This document shows positions 45,543 through 56,822 of a stretch of 64,000 nt of DNA, one piece after another. Positions within the stretch are counted from its first letter, which is position 1. The number at the start of each line of letters is the position of its first letter. Under the pieces are notes generated by a model, which saw nothing but the letters and a program-made list of their open reading frames with translations, was not told the DNA's origin and made no database searches. The DNA lies in NCBI RefSeq assembly GCF_022376445.1, contig NW_025955066.1, positions 1 through 64,000 on the forward strand. Direction: 5' to 3'. Made by a program: the position numbers and the translations under genes. Origin of the DNA: Fomitopsis serialis (taxonomy: Eukaryota > Basidiomycota > Agaricomycetes > Polyporales > Fomitopsidaceae).

Positions 45543-46352
45543 TTAATCGACTACACAAAGTCCCGGAGGCAGCGAGTTAGGCTAGGTCGTGCAGCAGGTG
45601 AACGACCCTACATTGTTGAGAACGTTGCACGCGTACCCTGTCTTAGTCTTCTAGTAATCGGGCGTCCAACGTGCAAGACACACTGTTCCGTGTGTCTGCC
45701 AAAAAGCGCATTGAACGCGATCCTTGCCTGTACCTTTGTACACTAATTCAGTAAACTGAATGGCCCAGATCCTCCCATAGTGTTGCGAGGATAAATTGAA
45801 AGGTGACTTACGCGGACGGTCAGGCTACAGTAGCACAAAGCTATCGGAAGACCTTCCTAGTGGGTAGATCACTCAAAGAAGGCCTTGAATGGCCTGAACA
45901 CTTGCTGTATACAACTTCTAGATCTGTAACGAGGAAGAGGCTGAGGGCAGTCGTAACTTGTTGATTTGCACGGCGCGCGTGACGGCAGTGGACGCGACAC
46001 GTCACACATCGTGACAGAGGTTGTAATACGCGTCCAGCCAAGTATGTTACAGTACTTACTGTACTTGTAACTTACGCGTTCGAATAAGAACTTAGTAGGT
46101 ACATGAATAGTGCGTAGCCGATACAGACGAATATATCCAGAGCCCAGGGACTACATACCGAATCCGGGTCTCAGACCTAGCAAAAAAACACGAAAACATA
46201 GCACAGCAAAGCGACGACCAGCACGAGACAGAGATGCACAGTATATCCAAGCTTGCAAGATGACAACATTCCAGAAAAATTGAAAAGTTACGCACTCTCG
46301 GCCGCTTGCACCACCAACACAGGTGCTCACAGCCTAGCTCGATAATCGGCCT
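45543..46352. repeat. duplicated 5' flank of copy 4, then spacer
   Basis: 45590-46020 matches the upstream regions of copies 2 and 3. 46020-46352 shows no gene and forms the 3' side of the PHD/chromodomain gene. Confidence 0.6.
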
Positions 46353-49300
46353 TCACCAACCCGCAGCTGCAGCCTCGTTCAGCAGAGCGGGGACGTACGG
46401 GTCGTTCAGATCCTTGCCCTCCAGCCCTATCGCAACTTCGAACTCAGCAATGAGCTGTGAGTGCTCGCCGAGGTTCTCTGGGAACTCCCATGTGGCCGCC
46501 CCTGCGTTCCACCTGTTGCAACTTGTCAGCTGTAGTAAGGCGATTGTGGAATCACAGCATACCCATCCCACTTCACGAGCCAGAGAAATTTGGGCATGCC
46601 ACCACTACCAGGTTGTGTCTGCGAAGGCCTGCGGCCGATAATACATTCGATGAACCATTGATTCGTATCAGATGCCCCACAATTGGGGCGGGCGCACTTC
46701 GCCGTATCGGCGGTTTTCCCTGTATACCGACCTTTGCCTGCAGTATGTAGACATGTTCGATCAGTAATATTGAGTGAGACAATTCCAGAACGTACGCTCA
46801 TCCCTGTCACAGGGGAAATATGAGCTTTGAAGACAGGACACAGATCGAACGAGGCTCACCCGGCGACCTCACATGGAGGGCAGAAAAACACAGAATCTTG
46901 CTCGGTCAAACGCGGGTCATCGGGCGGCAAGCCAGCACAACCGTAATGGTACCATGCGTCACAGCTACACAAGCACATGAGGCGAGGGACCGGAGTGAAA
47001 GGCTCGCAAGATCCTTACTTGTCGCAGTTAATGTACTGAGGCGATGGTCAATAAGTACCAGGTGTAGATGAAGAACATCGTGGCACCAACGACTGACCTC
47101 CCGCTGGTACGTTTCATCCCCTTCGATGATGTCCGGCCACTGGCAGTCCGCGTCATCCACAGGTGGTCCATCCTCGGGCTGCGGTGAGCTGTCCGGATAC
47201 ACCCTCGCCACTTGCTTGCCCTTCCGACTTTGGGTCTGGGTCTGGGTCCCTTGTGCGCCTAATGACTTGCGAGGTTTACTCCCAGGCTTCTTCCCTGTTC
47301 GCGCGAGCGCATCGCCATCCGTCTTGCGTCTCTTCCGCGGCCGCTCTTCATCCAAGTCCAGTCGCCGGTCCCGTTCTCGCGTCTTCGAGCTCTTCTCGTG
47401 CTTCCCCTTCGATTTGCTCCTGTCGTGATCGCGGCTCTTGTTCTTGTCAACGAACGCTGCTGGTTTCTCGATGATCTGAATCTCCGGGCTAGACGATTGG
47501 CGTGCGTCGCGTTTGCGCCCCCTTGCGGGTTCAGCAATTCGGGTCTCGTTCTTAACGGCCGATGACGCGGCCGGAGGTTGCGTACGGAGCGTGTCTCGCA
47601 TCTTGCGCCGTGGCAGTGGCGGCGGTGGCGGTGGTGGCGGCGAGGGACTCAAACTAAATATCCGTGCTCCGGGACGAGTGCGCGTAACCTGCGGAGATGG
47701 GGGTGGCGAGAGGGACGATAAAGTGGAGAGTGAGTGAGACCTCGCTCGCTGTGACGGCTTTCGGGGGAGTGGCAACGTCTTGGTGTCAGTCGTTGACGAC
47801 GACGAGGGCTTTGTAATCGTGGGAGACATAGCACTGTCCCCTGGGGAGTTTACTGCTGTGATAGAAGACACAGACTGTCCAATGCTGATGCCTGACGTGG
47901 AGGCAGCACGCGGAGGATGTGTCACCTCGGCAGATGCTAGATGCTCAGAGCTGCGAATTGCGGAGGATGTAGAGGCCAGATCCGCCGGACGCGTACCAGT
48001 CTGAAGTTGTACAGGGACAGCCGACACATCGTCGTGTATAGACACGGAGTTGACGCCTGCTCTGGGAGTAGGCTCACGACCACCAGTCTCCACGCTGTCA
48101 TCGCCTGGAAGGGAACGGCGGTCTTGCAAGGTTGACTCAAGATTATCCACATCAACTTCTGCGACGGGTAGACTGGCCGCTGCTGGCCATGCAGAGGATG
48201 CATCGGGGCCTCCATCCCGACTGACGTAACTTAGCTCTGTTGGACTGTAGGTCAGTAACTTGCTCAATACGTTGAAAGTTCCGCGTACCGGACCGAGGAG
48301 AATCTGGCACATCAGATAATGATGAGTCTCGAATCTGCTGTGAACAAACCAATGCAACCCCACGCCATTGCACTCACCAGAGCGGTTCGGAGACCATTGT
48401 GCAGGAACCATGGGATCCGAGTTGAAGGGCGAGGTCGGGAAACGTGCATGCAATCGCACATCTGCTTGCGACGAAGGCTTATGTGTCAGTTCCGATTCTG
48501 AGGTTGCTCTTGCACCCATAGCCACCCCACCTGGTCCGAAGACGTGCAGAGACCGTGGCATACGCGTTGGAGTGCGCATACATTCAGAGTCTTCTGGTCC
48601 GGGTGCATCGACACCCGCATCAGCGTATTGTTGGGGTGAGTTGCCGACGGATGCATCTGCGAGCACGATTGAAGCGGTGCCTACGCCGATGTCGACCAGT
48701 TCAAGGGAGGCCGTGGCTGAGCCCGTGTCCATCATCTTGCGCTCGGTAGTATTGACGTTTGCGTCCACATGCACGGGTAAGGGCTGGGACGCGGCCACAG
48801 ATGCATCGACATGCTCTGTCGGGTGCCCACCGGCACTTGCGTCTACGTACACAGGAGGTGCAATCGGGCTTACGCTCCTGTTCATGAAATGGCGGGTCGG
48901 TAGTGGTGTAGTACTGTCGCCACCTGTGCTGGGCCCGAACGCCGTGACTGAGCGCAAACAGTGAGTATATGCGTCCTCACAGTGAGCCATGACATCTCAC
49001 ATCCAGCATCTGGGTCCTGGACTTGTTCGAGCAACTCCGTCAACGCACAGTCGATCCGTTGCATTCTCGCCGTGATCGTCTCGTCTCCGTGCAAGCTCTT
49101 GACCTCGCCCACCGTGCGCTCCAATGCCCTCACCCTCTCCAGCACGAGCATCGTCGCCTTCATCTGGCGATCGTGTGCCTTATCAAGCCACTCCGCCAAC
49201 TTCAGCGAGTCCACACGTCCGGCTTCGCGCACGGCCGTGACCGAGGCTGTGAGATCGCGAACTACCGCGTCGAGATGCGCGAACTTGTCCGTCGTGCTGT

Positions 49301-49487
49301 CGTGCAGACCGCCGAGAGCGACCGCAAGCACCGAGAGGATGTTCGGCACGCCACCCGTAGCGATCTGACCTGGAGGAATTCCCGACGGCGGCGGAAACAG
49401 TACGCTGGGTCCTTCGTTGTGCAGGTTTTGCATGTTGTGCGACGATGGAGGCGGTGGGACGCTGCTCGGATTCTGCGCGCGCTGCAT
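46353..49487 (-). CDS. PHD-like finger plus chromodomain protein
   Basis: Seven exons in phase: 49001-49487, 47098-48947, 47019-47035 (17 nt), 46860-46964, 46796-46803 (8 nt), 46563-46737, 46353-46512; about 933 aa. Domain order: an N-terminal helix (LTASVTAVREAGRVDSLKLA), a long low-complexity basic/Ser/Pro region with KRKKTD-like nuclear signals (RPRKRRKTDGD), a PHD-like finger YINCDNCDAWYHYGCAGL...VFFCPPC, then a chromodomain NQWFIECIIGRRPS, FLWLVKWDGW, ATWEFPENLGEHSQLIAEFE. The aromatic cage positions (F, W, W) are kept, so it may read methylated histone lysines. The first zinc pair of the PHD is degenerate (only DCQWP upstream). The true N-terminus may lie upstream; an extra intron near 48300-48390 is possible. 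Confidence 0.85.
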
Positions 49488-50024
49488 ACCGCGTCCACGG
49501 GCTTTGTGCGGCGCGTCTAGTTCTGAGCGCGTTCTGCTTGTCGCTGTCACAATTCTGAAACAGATCACATAGGTAGACAGTGACGCACCCCTTCAGTGAA
49601 CAGAGCGAGAGAGGTCAGAGAGAGGTTATCTGCGACCCAGACCAGGTCGTGGTCGTGGTCGTGGTCGAAGAGCATCGGGAATCTCACCACGCCACCGACG
49701 CGTTCTGAGGGCGCCTCAGACGCCTGCGTAGCTACTACAAAGCAGCTTTACAGATTTAGTAACTATCTATACAAGTGCCCACGATGGGACACTGCCAGTG
49801 CCAGATGCGAGAATGGCCAAAAAGCAACGGCGATGATATACCAGTCAGATAAATAGGTATCCATACAACACTAGTGTGATATGAGCAATAGTTACAGAAC
49901 GTGACTGGAAGTACTACACAAAGCATTGACTGAAAGTAGCGACGATGAGGGATCAAGAAAGGGCACTGAGGGACTGCATATCATGTATGTACTTAGCCCA
50001 CCAGAGCGCATAGCGTTCGGGATC
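49488..50024. other. spacer
   Basis: A possible upstream exon of the PHD/chromodomain gene (minus, MLFDHDHDHDLVWVADN, about 49575-49680) encodes His-Asp pairs from a gtggtc repeat; its join to 49550 is out of phase by one base. Nothing else supported. Confidence 0.35.
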
Positions 50025-52514
50025 TCACGACCTGAATATTCTGAGCAGGCGCTGCTCCGTGACGATGCGTGTGCGGCAGAGAGGGCACTCGCGCGAGCCT
50101 TTCATGATCAGCTCCGAGCAGGCGCGGCATAAGCATAGATGGCTAAGTTTCGTGCGTGATCAGGGGACATCACTATGCAGAGCAGCTGGCACATGAGATA
50201 GTACTCACCCGCAGTCGACGATAGCGATGTTAGCTTCCTCGTCTTGACAAATCACGCAGAGGCCCGTGCGTTCGAGTTGCGCTGCCTTGGCCTGTGCTTT
50301 CGGCGAGAGTCCTCGTGCGGGAGGCGAAGCCGAGGGCTTGGGCGGTGTTGGCGGAGCAGACTTGGGTGGTGGTGGAGGCGCCGCTTCGTCCGATGCGCCC
50401 TCTGCGTGCACATGCGCTTCCGGTTGTTCCTCCAAAACGTCCACATCCATCGCGCTCTCCCTATCGCGTCGTACGTCCTCCGCAGCCGCATCTGCCTGCC
50501 CTTCCTCCCTACGCCTTCTTTGTTCTTCCGCCCTTCTTGCTTCGTCCTCCCTCTCTCTCCTCGCCTCCTCCTCCGCCGCTCTCTCTGCCACCTCGATCGC
50601 CGCATGCCTCTCCCTCTCCCTCCGCTCGTCCTCCACCAGCGTGCGCACCTTCGCGACCAGCTCCGCCTTCTCCACCACCAGCCTCGCGTTTACGTGATTC
50701 TGGAAGAGCACCGCCTTCAGCGTGCCAATACTGAGACGCGCGATAGCCTCCTCCGGCATTTCGAGCAGCTCGTCGAGCGTCGGAACGGGCGGCGCGGGAG
50801 AGTGGGTACGGGGCGAAGAGGGCGAAGACGCGGAGGCTGCGCGCGTGCGTCCTCGGGGTTGCGTACCTCCGCCTGTATTGTTGCTGCTGCCCGGGACATT
50901 GAGGTGCGAGCGGCCGGAGGTTGTCTGCGGGCGCGGAGCCGGAGGAGGGCGGGACGTCGGCCCACGGGGTGGTGGTGGTGGTGGGTGATGGCCATACGCG
51001 TATGTACCCTGCGGCTGTCGTCCTGGGTCAAGGTCTGGACGCGGGAACGTGCTGGGACCAGAGGTCGTGCGCTGGCGCGGCTGGTGGGTCGAAGGCTGCT
51101 GCTGGCGTTGTTGCCGCTGCTGCTGCTGAGCACGTGGCGGCGGGTTTGACTGAGACGAGCGATCAGAGCCCATCGCGTCCATTGCGCGTGTGAAGATCCC
51201 GCGAGAGCGGCTACTGCGATGCTTTGGCACGGAGTTTTTGCGGTAGTAATCCTGTCGCGAGTGTGTTCAGAACGATTGGGTGCGAGATGGACGGCGACTC
51301 ACCTCATGTGCTCGGGGCAAGCAGCCATTCCGCTCCTAGGACTCACACTCAGTATCTGTGTCCAGGACAAGTGTAGGCGACACCTACCCTGACCACGATG
51401 AGCGCGTTGACTAGGTCATCTTTCTCTAACACACCGACCACCCTGATATTATATGCACTGGCGTATTGCTTCAGCCGACCGAGCGGCAAGGCCCGCAGGT
51501 AGTTCTTGCCACCTGCTGTAACTGGTCGTTGCCAAAGTCAGCGTCTAGCTTTCTGGGCCCCGCAAAAATCAGAGCGGACGTCGAACATTGCCTGTGACAC
51601 TAGGATAGCGAGGGCTCCTGAACCGCAGCGATGTGATGCGTGACGTAAATGTACAACACCGCATCGGGTCATGAGAGCCAGAAGACGAGCATAGGATGTT
51701 TAGAACGCGGATTTTGGATAGAACGCGCTGTAACCTCTGCGGGAAAGCATCCACAATCGAGTAGCACTATTGAACTACATTCAAGATCCCCGCATAGCTT
51801 TCTCAGTGATATCAGATGCTTTTCCGCAGGATTTTCGGGCACTGATAAAGCTGGAGTGGGCGTCAGACACCGTCTCAGGCGCGATGAATACGAGGGCTGC
51901 TCAACCGCCGCGACAATCTGTACTATGCGACGCAAATGCGTCGGAGGCGCCCGTAGGGATGGGACAGGTGAGAGTGAACTAGTGAACGAGAATTCGAACA
52001 CTGATGTCCATGCCTCTCAGCCTGGAAGGGAGGGTCTGAGCCCCTTTCCAGTCCAGGTATAGAACTGAATTGCCGAAGGGCGAGGGGACGGCATACTGGG
52101 GAGATTTAGAGCGCGAATTTAGGATAGAATGCGCTGTAAACCTCTGCGGGAAGGCTCCACTCTTCAGATGAAGGAGAAGCGCACCGTGACTCACTTGTGA
52201 GGTTATCAACGCAGAATGCACACACGGGGACAGGATCGTATCCTGTTTCCGAGCCACTCCGCGGCATCAGCGCCTGGAAGTCGGTACACGAGTGGCAATA
52301 GAGATAGCCTGCGAGGGATCAGCGGAGAAATACGTGAGCATCGCAACCTGGTGGGCCCGACATTGTGCTTGTACGCACCGCAATGGTTGCATTTCCTCGA
52401 CCGCGTGAAGAATAGATTGAACTCCTTGTCGCACTTCCGGCACGACGACTCGTTGTCCGGGTATTCATGCGGGTGCGGGGGGCCGCTCAGCAGCGGCATC
52501 CCTCCCATAGACAT
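50025..52514 (-). CDS. FYVE-SAP-SAP-RING E3 ligase, RNF34/rififylin (CARP) type
   Basis: Six exons in phase give 525 aa: 52379-52514, 52195-52308, 51388-51521, 51303-51335, 50209-51251, 50025-50142. A FYVE-like zinc finger spans residues 25-78 (CRKCDKEFNLFF, CNHCGYLYCHSC, VCAFC). A first SAP-like motif is at about 92-128 (LRALPLGRLKQYASAYNI, LEKDDLVNAL). A Gln/Pro-rich linker follows, a second SAP-like motif at about 306-346 (LSIGTLKAVLFQNHVNARLV, EKAELVAKV), a charged coiled coil, and a C-terminal C3HC4 RING at 471-509 (CVICQDEE, CGHLCLCRAC, CPLCR). The FYVE lacks WxxD and RRHHCR, as in animal CARP proteins, so phosphoinositide binding is doubtful. Expected role: membrane-associated ubiquitin ligase. 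Intron 2 is 673 nt, ten times the local norm. Confidence 0.9.
51600..52165. repeat. degenerate direct duplication inside an intron
   Basis: Inside the 673-nt second intron of the FYVE-RING gene, gagggctcctgaaccgc at about 51610 recurs as gagggctgctcaaccgc at about 51890. The block gcggattttggatagaacgc / gctgtaacctctgcggga (about 51705-51755) recurs at about 52110-52160. On the transcribed strand both second blocks read cccgcag-aggtt(t)acagcg, that is, a good acceptor followed by the same pseudo-exon. Confidence 0.65.
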
Positions 52515-53105
52515 CGCCAATGTCGCCAGCAAGATGTTCACGGCGGGCAGACGAGGAGAACGAGATGAGTTGGACGAGATGAGAGTTGGGTGAGATGAGA
52601 GTTGGTAGCAAGGCGCAAGAGCCTGAGAGCCTTGATAGGATGAAACTATTCGTGAGGTTTGATGAAGCAAACTCTGTTCTCGTTGCGGGCAATGCGTGTC
52701 AGCAACCGTGTCTCTGTCAGATATTTGACACAATCGACAAGCGCAGACCGGCGCGCTCGTGGTCAGCCTTCGAGCACATTCCGGCACTGGCGGCGACGCG
52801 CCCACGTGACACGTGTTCGCCGCCAAGCGCGCGGAACAGCGCCCCCGCAATCAAATGTCATACACGACCGCCCTCCCTCACTCAACAAGGTCGTTTTAGG
52901 GACTGCCTACGGGAGAGTGCCGCCAATGACCCATCGCGCGTTCCAGCAAGCAGTCCGATTGGCCTCAAGATTACAGTATTCCTTCAAACTGACGAAATTA
53001 CATAGAATACGCAACGAATTATAACGCCGTAGCGGGACAAGGCGGGCTCCGCGTCTTTTGAAGTTTGGGAGGCAACCGCAATGCAATTGGTAATCAAGCC
53101 ATTCA
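52515..53105. other. intergenic, nothing supported
   Basis: Upstream region of the FYVE-RING gene and 3' side of the SDR gene. A perfect tandem gat-gagagttgg duplication lies at about 52575-52605. Confidence 0.5.
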
Positions 53106-54609
53106 CTAAAGCTTCACTTGCTCCTTTAGCCATGCCCAAAGCCGCTGGCCGAGTTCATCATCATATGCCTCCTTTCTGCACTTCCCAACCCTTGCCCAAG
53201 GGATCAAAAACTGACCACCAGGGTAAGTCAGCAAATTGCGAACCGAATTACTGGCACCAGAGGCTTACCTCGCCATTGTGGTTAAGGGCTTCAGGCATGG
53301 TCCCTGCCCACAGTTGCGTAAGTGCCCCCATCGGCGCAGGATGGAGGATAACTGCTCTCTACAATGTGCAGTGAACCTTCCATCACCGGGAGAAGTCAGC
53401 AACTGGTCCGTACCATGATGCTGCGTCTTATCCGCGAGTGACGCTGCAATTCAGTATCGATGCCACCTGGGAATACATGAGCAAATGTAGAATCCGACTG
53501 GCAAGCCACTAACCTGGGTCCAGGGATAAAGAGATGATCCCCTTGTCGGCGTACCGCTTCGCAATCTGACGCGCCACTATGGCGTTTGCCTAAATACAGT
53601 CTTCATGTCCATATCCCGCTCGATCTCACTTTCGTTTGTACGCACCAGTTTGCTCTGATTGTAGAGTACCGCTGAAGACGTCTTCTTTCGCTTGGGGGAC
53701 TCTTGGAAGGTGTCCCAGTCGAGCGTGTTCAAGTATGCTCCGCTTGAGGACGTCGTAACGACGCGCGCATGATGGTCAGGGGAGCTATTGACGCCCGCAA
53801 AGAGAGCCGGCAAGAGAAGCTCGGCGAACAGGAAGTGTCCTTTGGGACAGTGCGTATATAGTTCAGCTACCCGGAGATGTGCATGCGAGAAACGGTAGCT
53901 GACCAACGACGTTTGTACCGAACTGCATGTCAAAGCCGTTTTCCGTGACCCACTCAATGGGGCACCACATCACGCCCCTGGAGAGAACGTCTCAGGGTAG
54001 CCCGTATACAACGAATACTGGACTAAAGACTCACGCATTGTTGAATAGCACATGCAGTTCTTGTTCCTTGCTAAGGTCATGCCAAACTCAGGTCAGAGGG
54101 GCTACAGAACCAACGTGGCTAGCACGTACCTAAGGAACTCTTCTGCAGCCTTCTTGACAGACGAGAGCACACTGAGATCGAGCTCCAGGAAGATAGCCTC
54201 TTTGCTCGTCTCCTCCTTGAGCTGCTGGATAGCCGCAGTCGCCTTATCCTTGTTGCGCGAGGCCATGTACACCTTAGCGTTGTGCTGCAACAACACCTAG
54301 CATAGCAGACGACCAGTAAGTCTCTTCGACATTTATCGAGCGTTGACGCCACCGGTGTACATGTCATGTAGCACGGAACACCACACACCTTGATCGTCTC
54401 CAGGCCGATCCCAATATTACCTCCTACCGTCGAGGAACAGCATATGCTTTTGTCAGCAAACGGCTGTTAATGATCGGAGCCTGCGCACCCGTAACAATTA
54501 TAACCTGGCCTGTCAAGTCAGGGATATCGTCCGGACTAAAGTGAGACTTCCCGGGGAACAGCTGGCGGACCACCTGTGTGAGGTAACCCAGCTCCTCAAA
54601 GAAACCCAT
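53106..54609 (-). CDS. short-chain dehydrogenase/reductase, retinol-dehydrogenase-like
   Basis: About ten exons in phase from ATG at 54609 to TAG at 53106. [20 protein letters not shown] opens the protein; the dinucleotide motif TGGNIGIG is created across the first intron; then [37 protein letters not shown] (NNAG), [32 protein letters not shown] (catalytic Ser), YNQSKLANAIVAR (catalytic Tyr and Lys), [30 protein letters not shown] and a C-terminus ending [11 protein letters not shown]. The Arg after the beta-2 strand (ASRNK) indicates NADPH preference. The C-terminal [14 protein letters not shown] signature fits the large fungal WW-oxidoreductase/retinol dehydrogenase-like group, usually cytosolic or ER-facing. 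Substrate unknown. The donor after VRT (gttgct) is weak. Confidence 0.88.
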
Positions 54610-55094
54610 AGCGAAGACGGCGTGACGGCTACTGAGTTACGGACGATGAGAGTTGTTGAGCGAGGCTGTAGCGGGTCGCAGCGCGGTTTGACCTTTATAC
54701 CATACGTCACCATAGTGCCCGACCGATGGCTTCGCAGACTACGGTAATCTATGACTGGTCTATGATCTGTCTCTGAAACACCTACCCACACATCAGATCC
54801 GCGCCGCCGCCTACGCACCTTACTGGTGGATAGACACAGTGATGCCGTGTATGGCCGGATCGAGATCCCTCCACCCCGGGATGGAGGTCCGCCGAAAGCA
54901 CGCCTATGTGAGTAATAGTCACGAACCAAGACAATAACGGGGAGGCTTACTGCACCATACCTGCAATGGACGAGGCTGCACACACAACTTACTTCGTGTT
55001 GGGCCTCGGCATACACTCGCAGCTCGGCGACCGCGATGTGCAACAAAGTCCTGTGGCAACAAGTATATACATAGACATAGAGAACGTACATAAC
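54610..55094. other. intergenic, nothing supported
   Basis: Promoter side of the SDR gene and 3' side of SEC20. Only short open frames. Confidence 0.5.
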
Positions 55095-56350
55095 CTACAG
55101 CTCGTCGTGCAATCCAGTCTCCAGAGCACCATCCACCGGAGCCGGCGATGCGAGAAGAGTATCGCTCAGAGTCTCCAGGCCCGTAGGCGCTTCGCCCTCC
55201 GGATGCGATGGATGTGGTTCGCTCGCGGCAGATGTGATTGTGGACGCAAAGGATGAGCTTGACATCCCTGCTGACGCCGATATCGATGCCGCCGCTGCCG
55301 ACACACTCGCTACTACGCTTGCGATCGACCCCGTCACAGCGCTCGCTGCCTTCGCTTCTTCCATGTCCAATAGCCGTTCATCGCCGCCGAAATCTGGGAT
55401 GAAGCGCGTCCACCAGAACGCGATACGGAGTCCACGGTCGACGAGACGCTGTTTGAGGATGAATACGACGACGAGAACGAAAAAGGCAAGCCCTGCGAAG
55501 ACGAGCATGCGGTCCAGCCAGTCGGATTTCTCGAGTGCAGTGATTAGGTGCTTCGAGGTGACGAGCAGGCCATCGAGCACGTCGTGAGTGGAGGAGGTAG
55601 AGCGCAAAGATGAACTAGACGCATCTATGGAATAGGGCTGTAGGAGCGATAGATAGTGGCTAAAGGGGAGAACTTACCGAGCAGCTGTGTTGAGAGGACT
55701 GACTTCTCTAGTTCGCCCTGCATTAGTGATATCGTCCGATGTAAGGCTTCCGTCACATCGTTATTCGCCTTCATCAACGCATCCTCGCTAGAAGCACACT
55801 AAGGGTGGCAGTGACTGAAATGAAGGGCAAAACGTACGCGACTTTCTCATTCAAGTCTTGCTTCTCCCTCACTGCCGACGATCGCAAGAGCTCATCCCGG
55901 TTCGACACCTGATTCGTGTCAATTGCCCGCTTGGAAGCCAGCAGCGCAGCTCGCGTGTCCTTCTTCAAGCTTGTCATTGTCAGCAGCTTGGAGATGCGTG
56001 TAGACGAGTACACACTCACCTCGCTAGATCCGCCCGGAACTCGTCCACCACTTGCCTCAACTCTCTCCGGTCCCGCTCTATCCGCTGGTCATCCACTGAG
56101 AGTTCTAGGTTCTACTCAGAGGCTCTCACAAGTGTGCAGGATGATCCAGACAAAGGCCTACCTCGACTTGTCGAGCGAATATGTCAAGGTCTTCGCGTAA
56201 CTCCGCTGCATACTGCTGTTGAACAGCTAGCGGTCCTGTACACGTCCGCAAACGTTGGATCTGGAAGTCCGAAAGGTCCTTACGCCGTCTGCGTAGCGTT
56301 TCAATGACAGACACTATTTCTCCGTCGAGTGTACTGGGCAGCGGGGGCAT
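55095..56350 (-). CDS. SEC20: SNARE protein Sec20
   Basis: ATG at 56350 to TAG at 55095, in about five exons. N-terminal helices read IVSVIETLRRRRKDLSDFQI, LREDLDIFARQVENLELSVD and RELRQVVDEFRADLA. The SNARE-like region DALMKANNDVTEALHRTISL and QGELEKSVLSTQLLESS runs into the Sec20 signature DGLLVTSKHLITALEKSDWL and DRMLVFAGLAFFVLVVVFIL, a single transmembrane anchor followed by KQRLVDRGLRIAFWW. The C-terminus carries an Ala/Ser-rich tail and ends LHDEL, which resembles the HDEL ER-retrieval signal seen at the end of yeast Sec20. The protein acts with Ufe1, Use1 and Sec22 in Golgi-to-ER retrograde fusion at the ER. Confidence 0.92.
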
Positions 56351-56822
56351 GGTCGCTTGCTGTCAGTGTACGGGGAAAGTTGATTGTTGTCACTCTTGAA
56401 AGCTTGAGGCGTGTCTCGGGCGTGTCTTGGGCACGTACTTACTGATTTTTTTCATGTTATGCCCTGCTTATCTTACATTCGTGTGTAAGTACGTAAGTCA
56501 CTAATTATAATAGATTAAATTACATTTGTTTCATGATCAGTTGGCGATGTAGTCTATCATTAACGGTGAATAATGGTCTGCCACTGCCACCAACTCCCGA
56601 TCTCTCCTCTCTTCTAACTTACCGTCATCCGTTTCTGGTACTCTATTCGTACTCGCTCGTCTCGAGCGCAAATCGCCAGCCGATCAGTTCATTGACTTCT
56701 GATTGGGCTGAGAGCTACTCGTCGCTTTGCCGACCTCGGAGAAGCGATTCAGGGGCTGTTGCAGGGATTTCATACCGACGCTAAATCGACGAAGTCATCC
56801 ACGGCCGAACGATATACACAAC
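56351..56822. promoter_or_regulatory. divergent intergenic region, SEC20 / F-box gene
   Basis: 472 bp between the two start codons hold both promoters. The part near 56460-56530 is AT-rich (ctaattataatagattaaatt). No conserved element recognised. Confidence 0.45.

Noticed and set aside
23469..46352. CRISPR-like or phage/plasmid system
   Set aside because: Repeated blocks are long, diverged gene duplicates in an intron-rich eukaryotic genome; there are no short regularly spaced repeats.
51249..51335. Stand-alone RING gene starting at ATG 51326-51328
   Set aside because: That start is out of phase with the RING exon; reading the 33-nt segment in the frame set by the upstream SAP-like exon gives a clean join, so it is an internal exon of the FYVE-RING gene.
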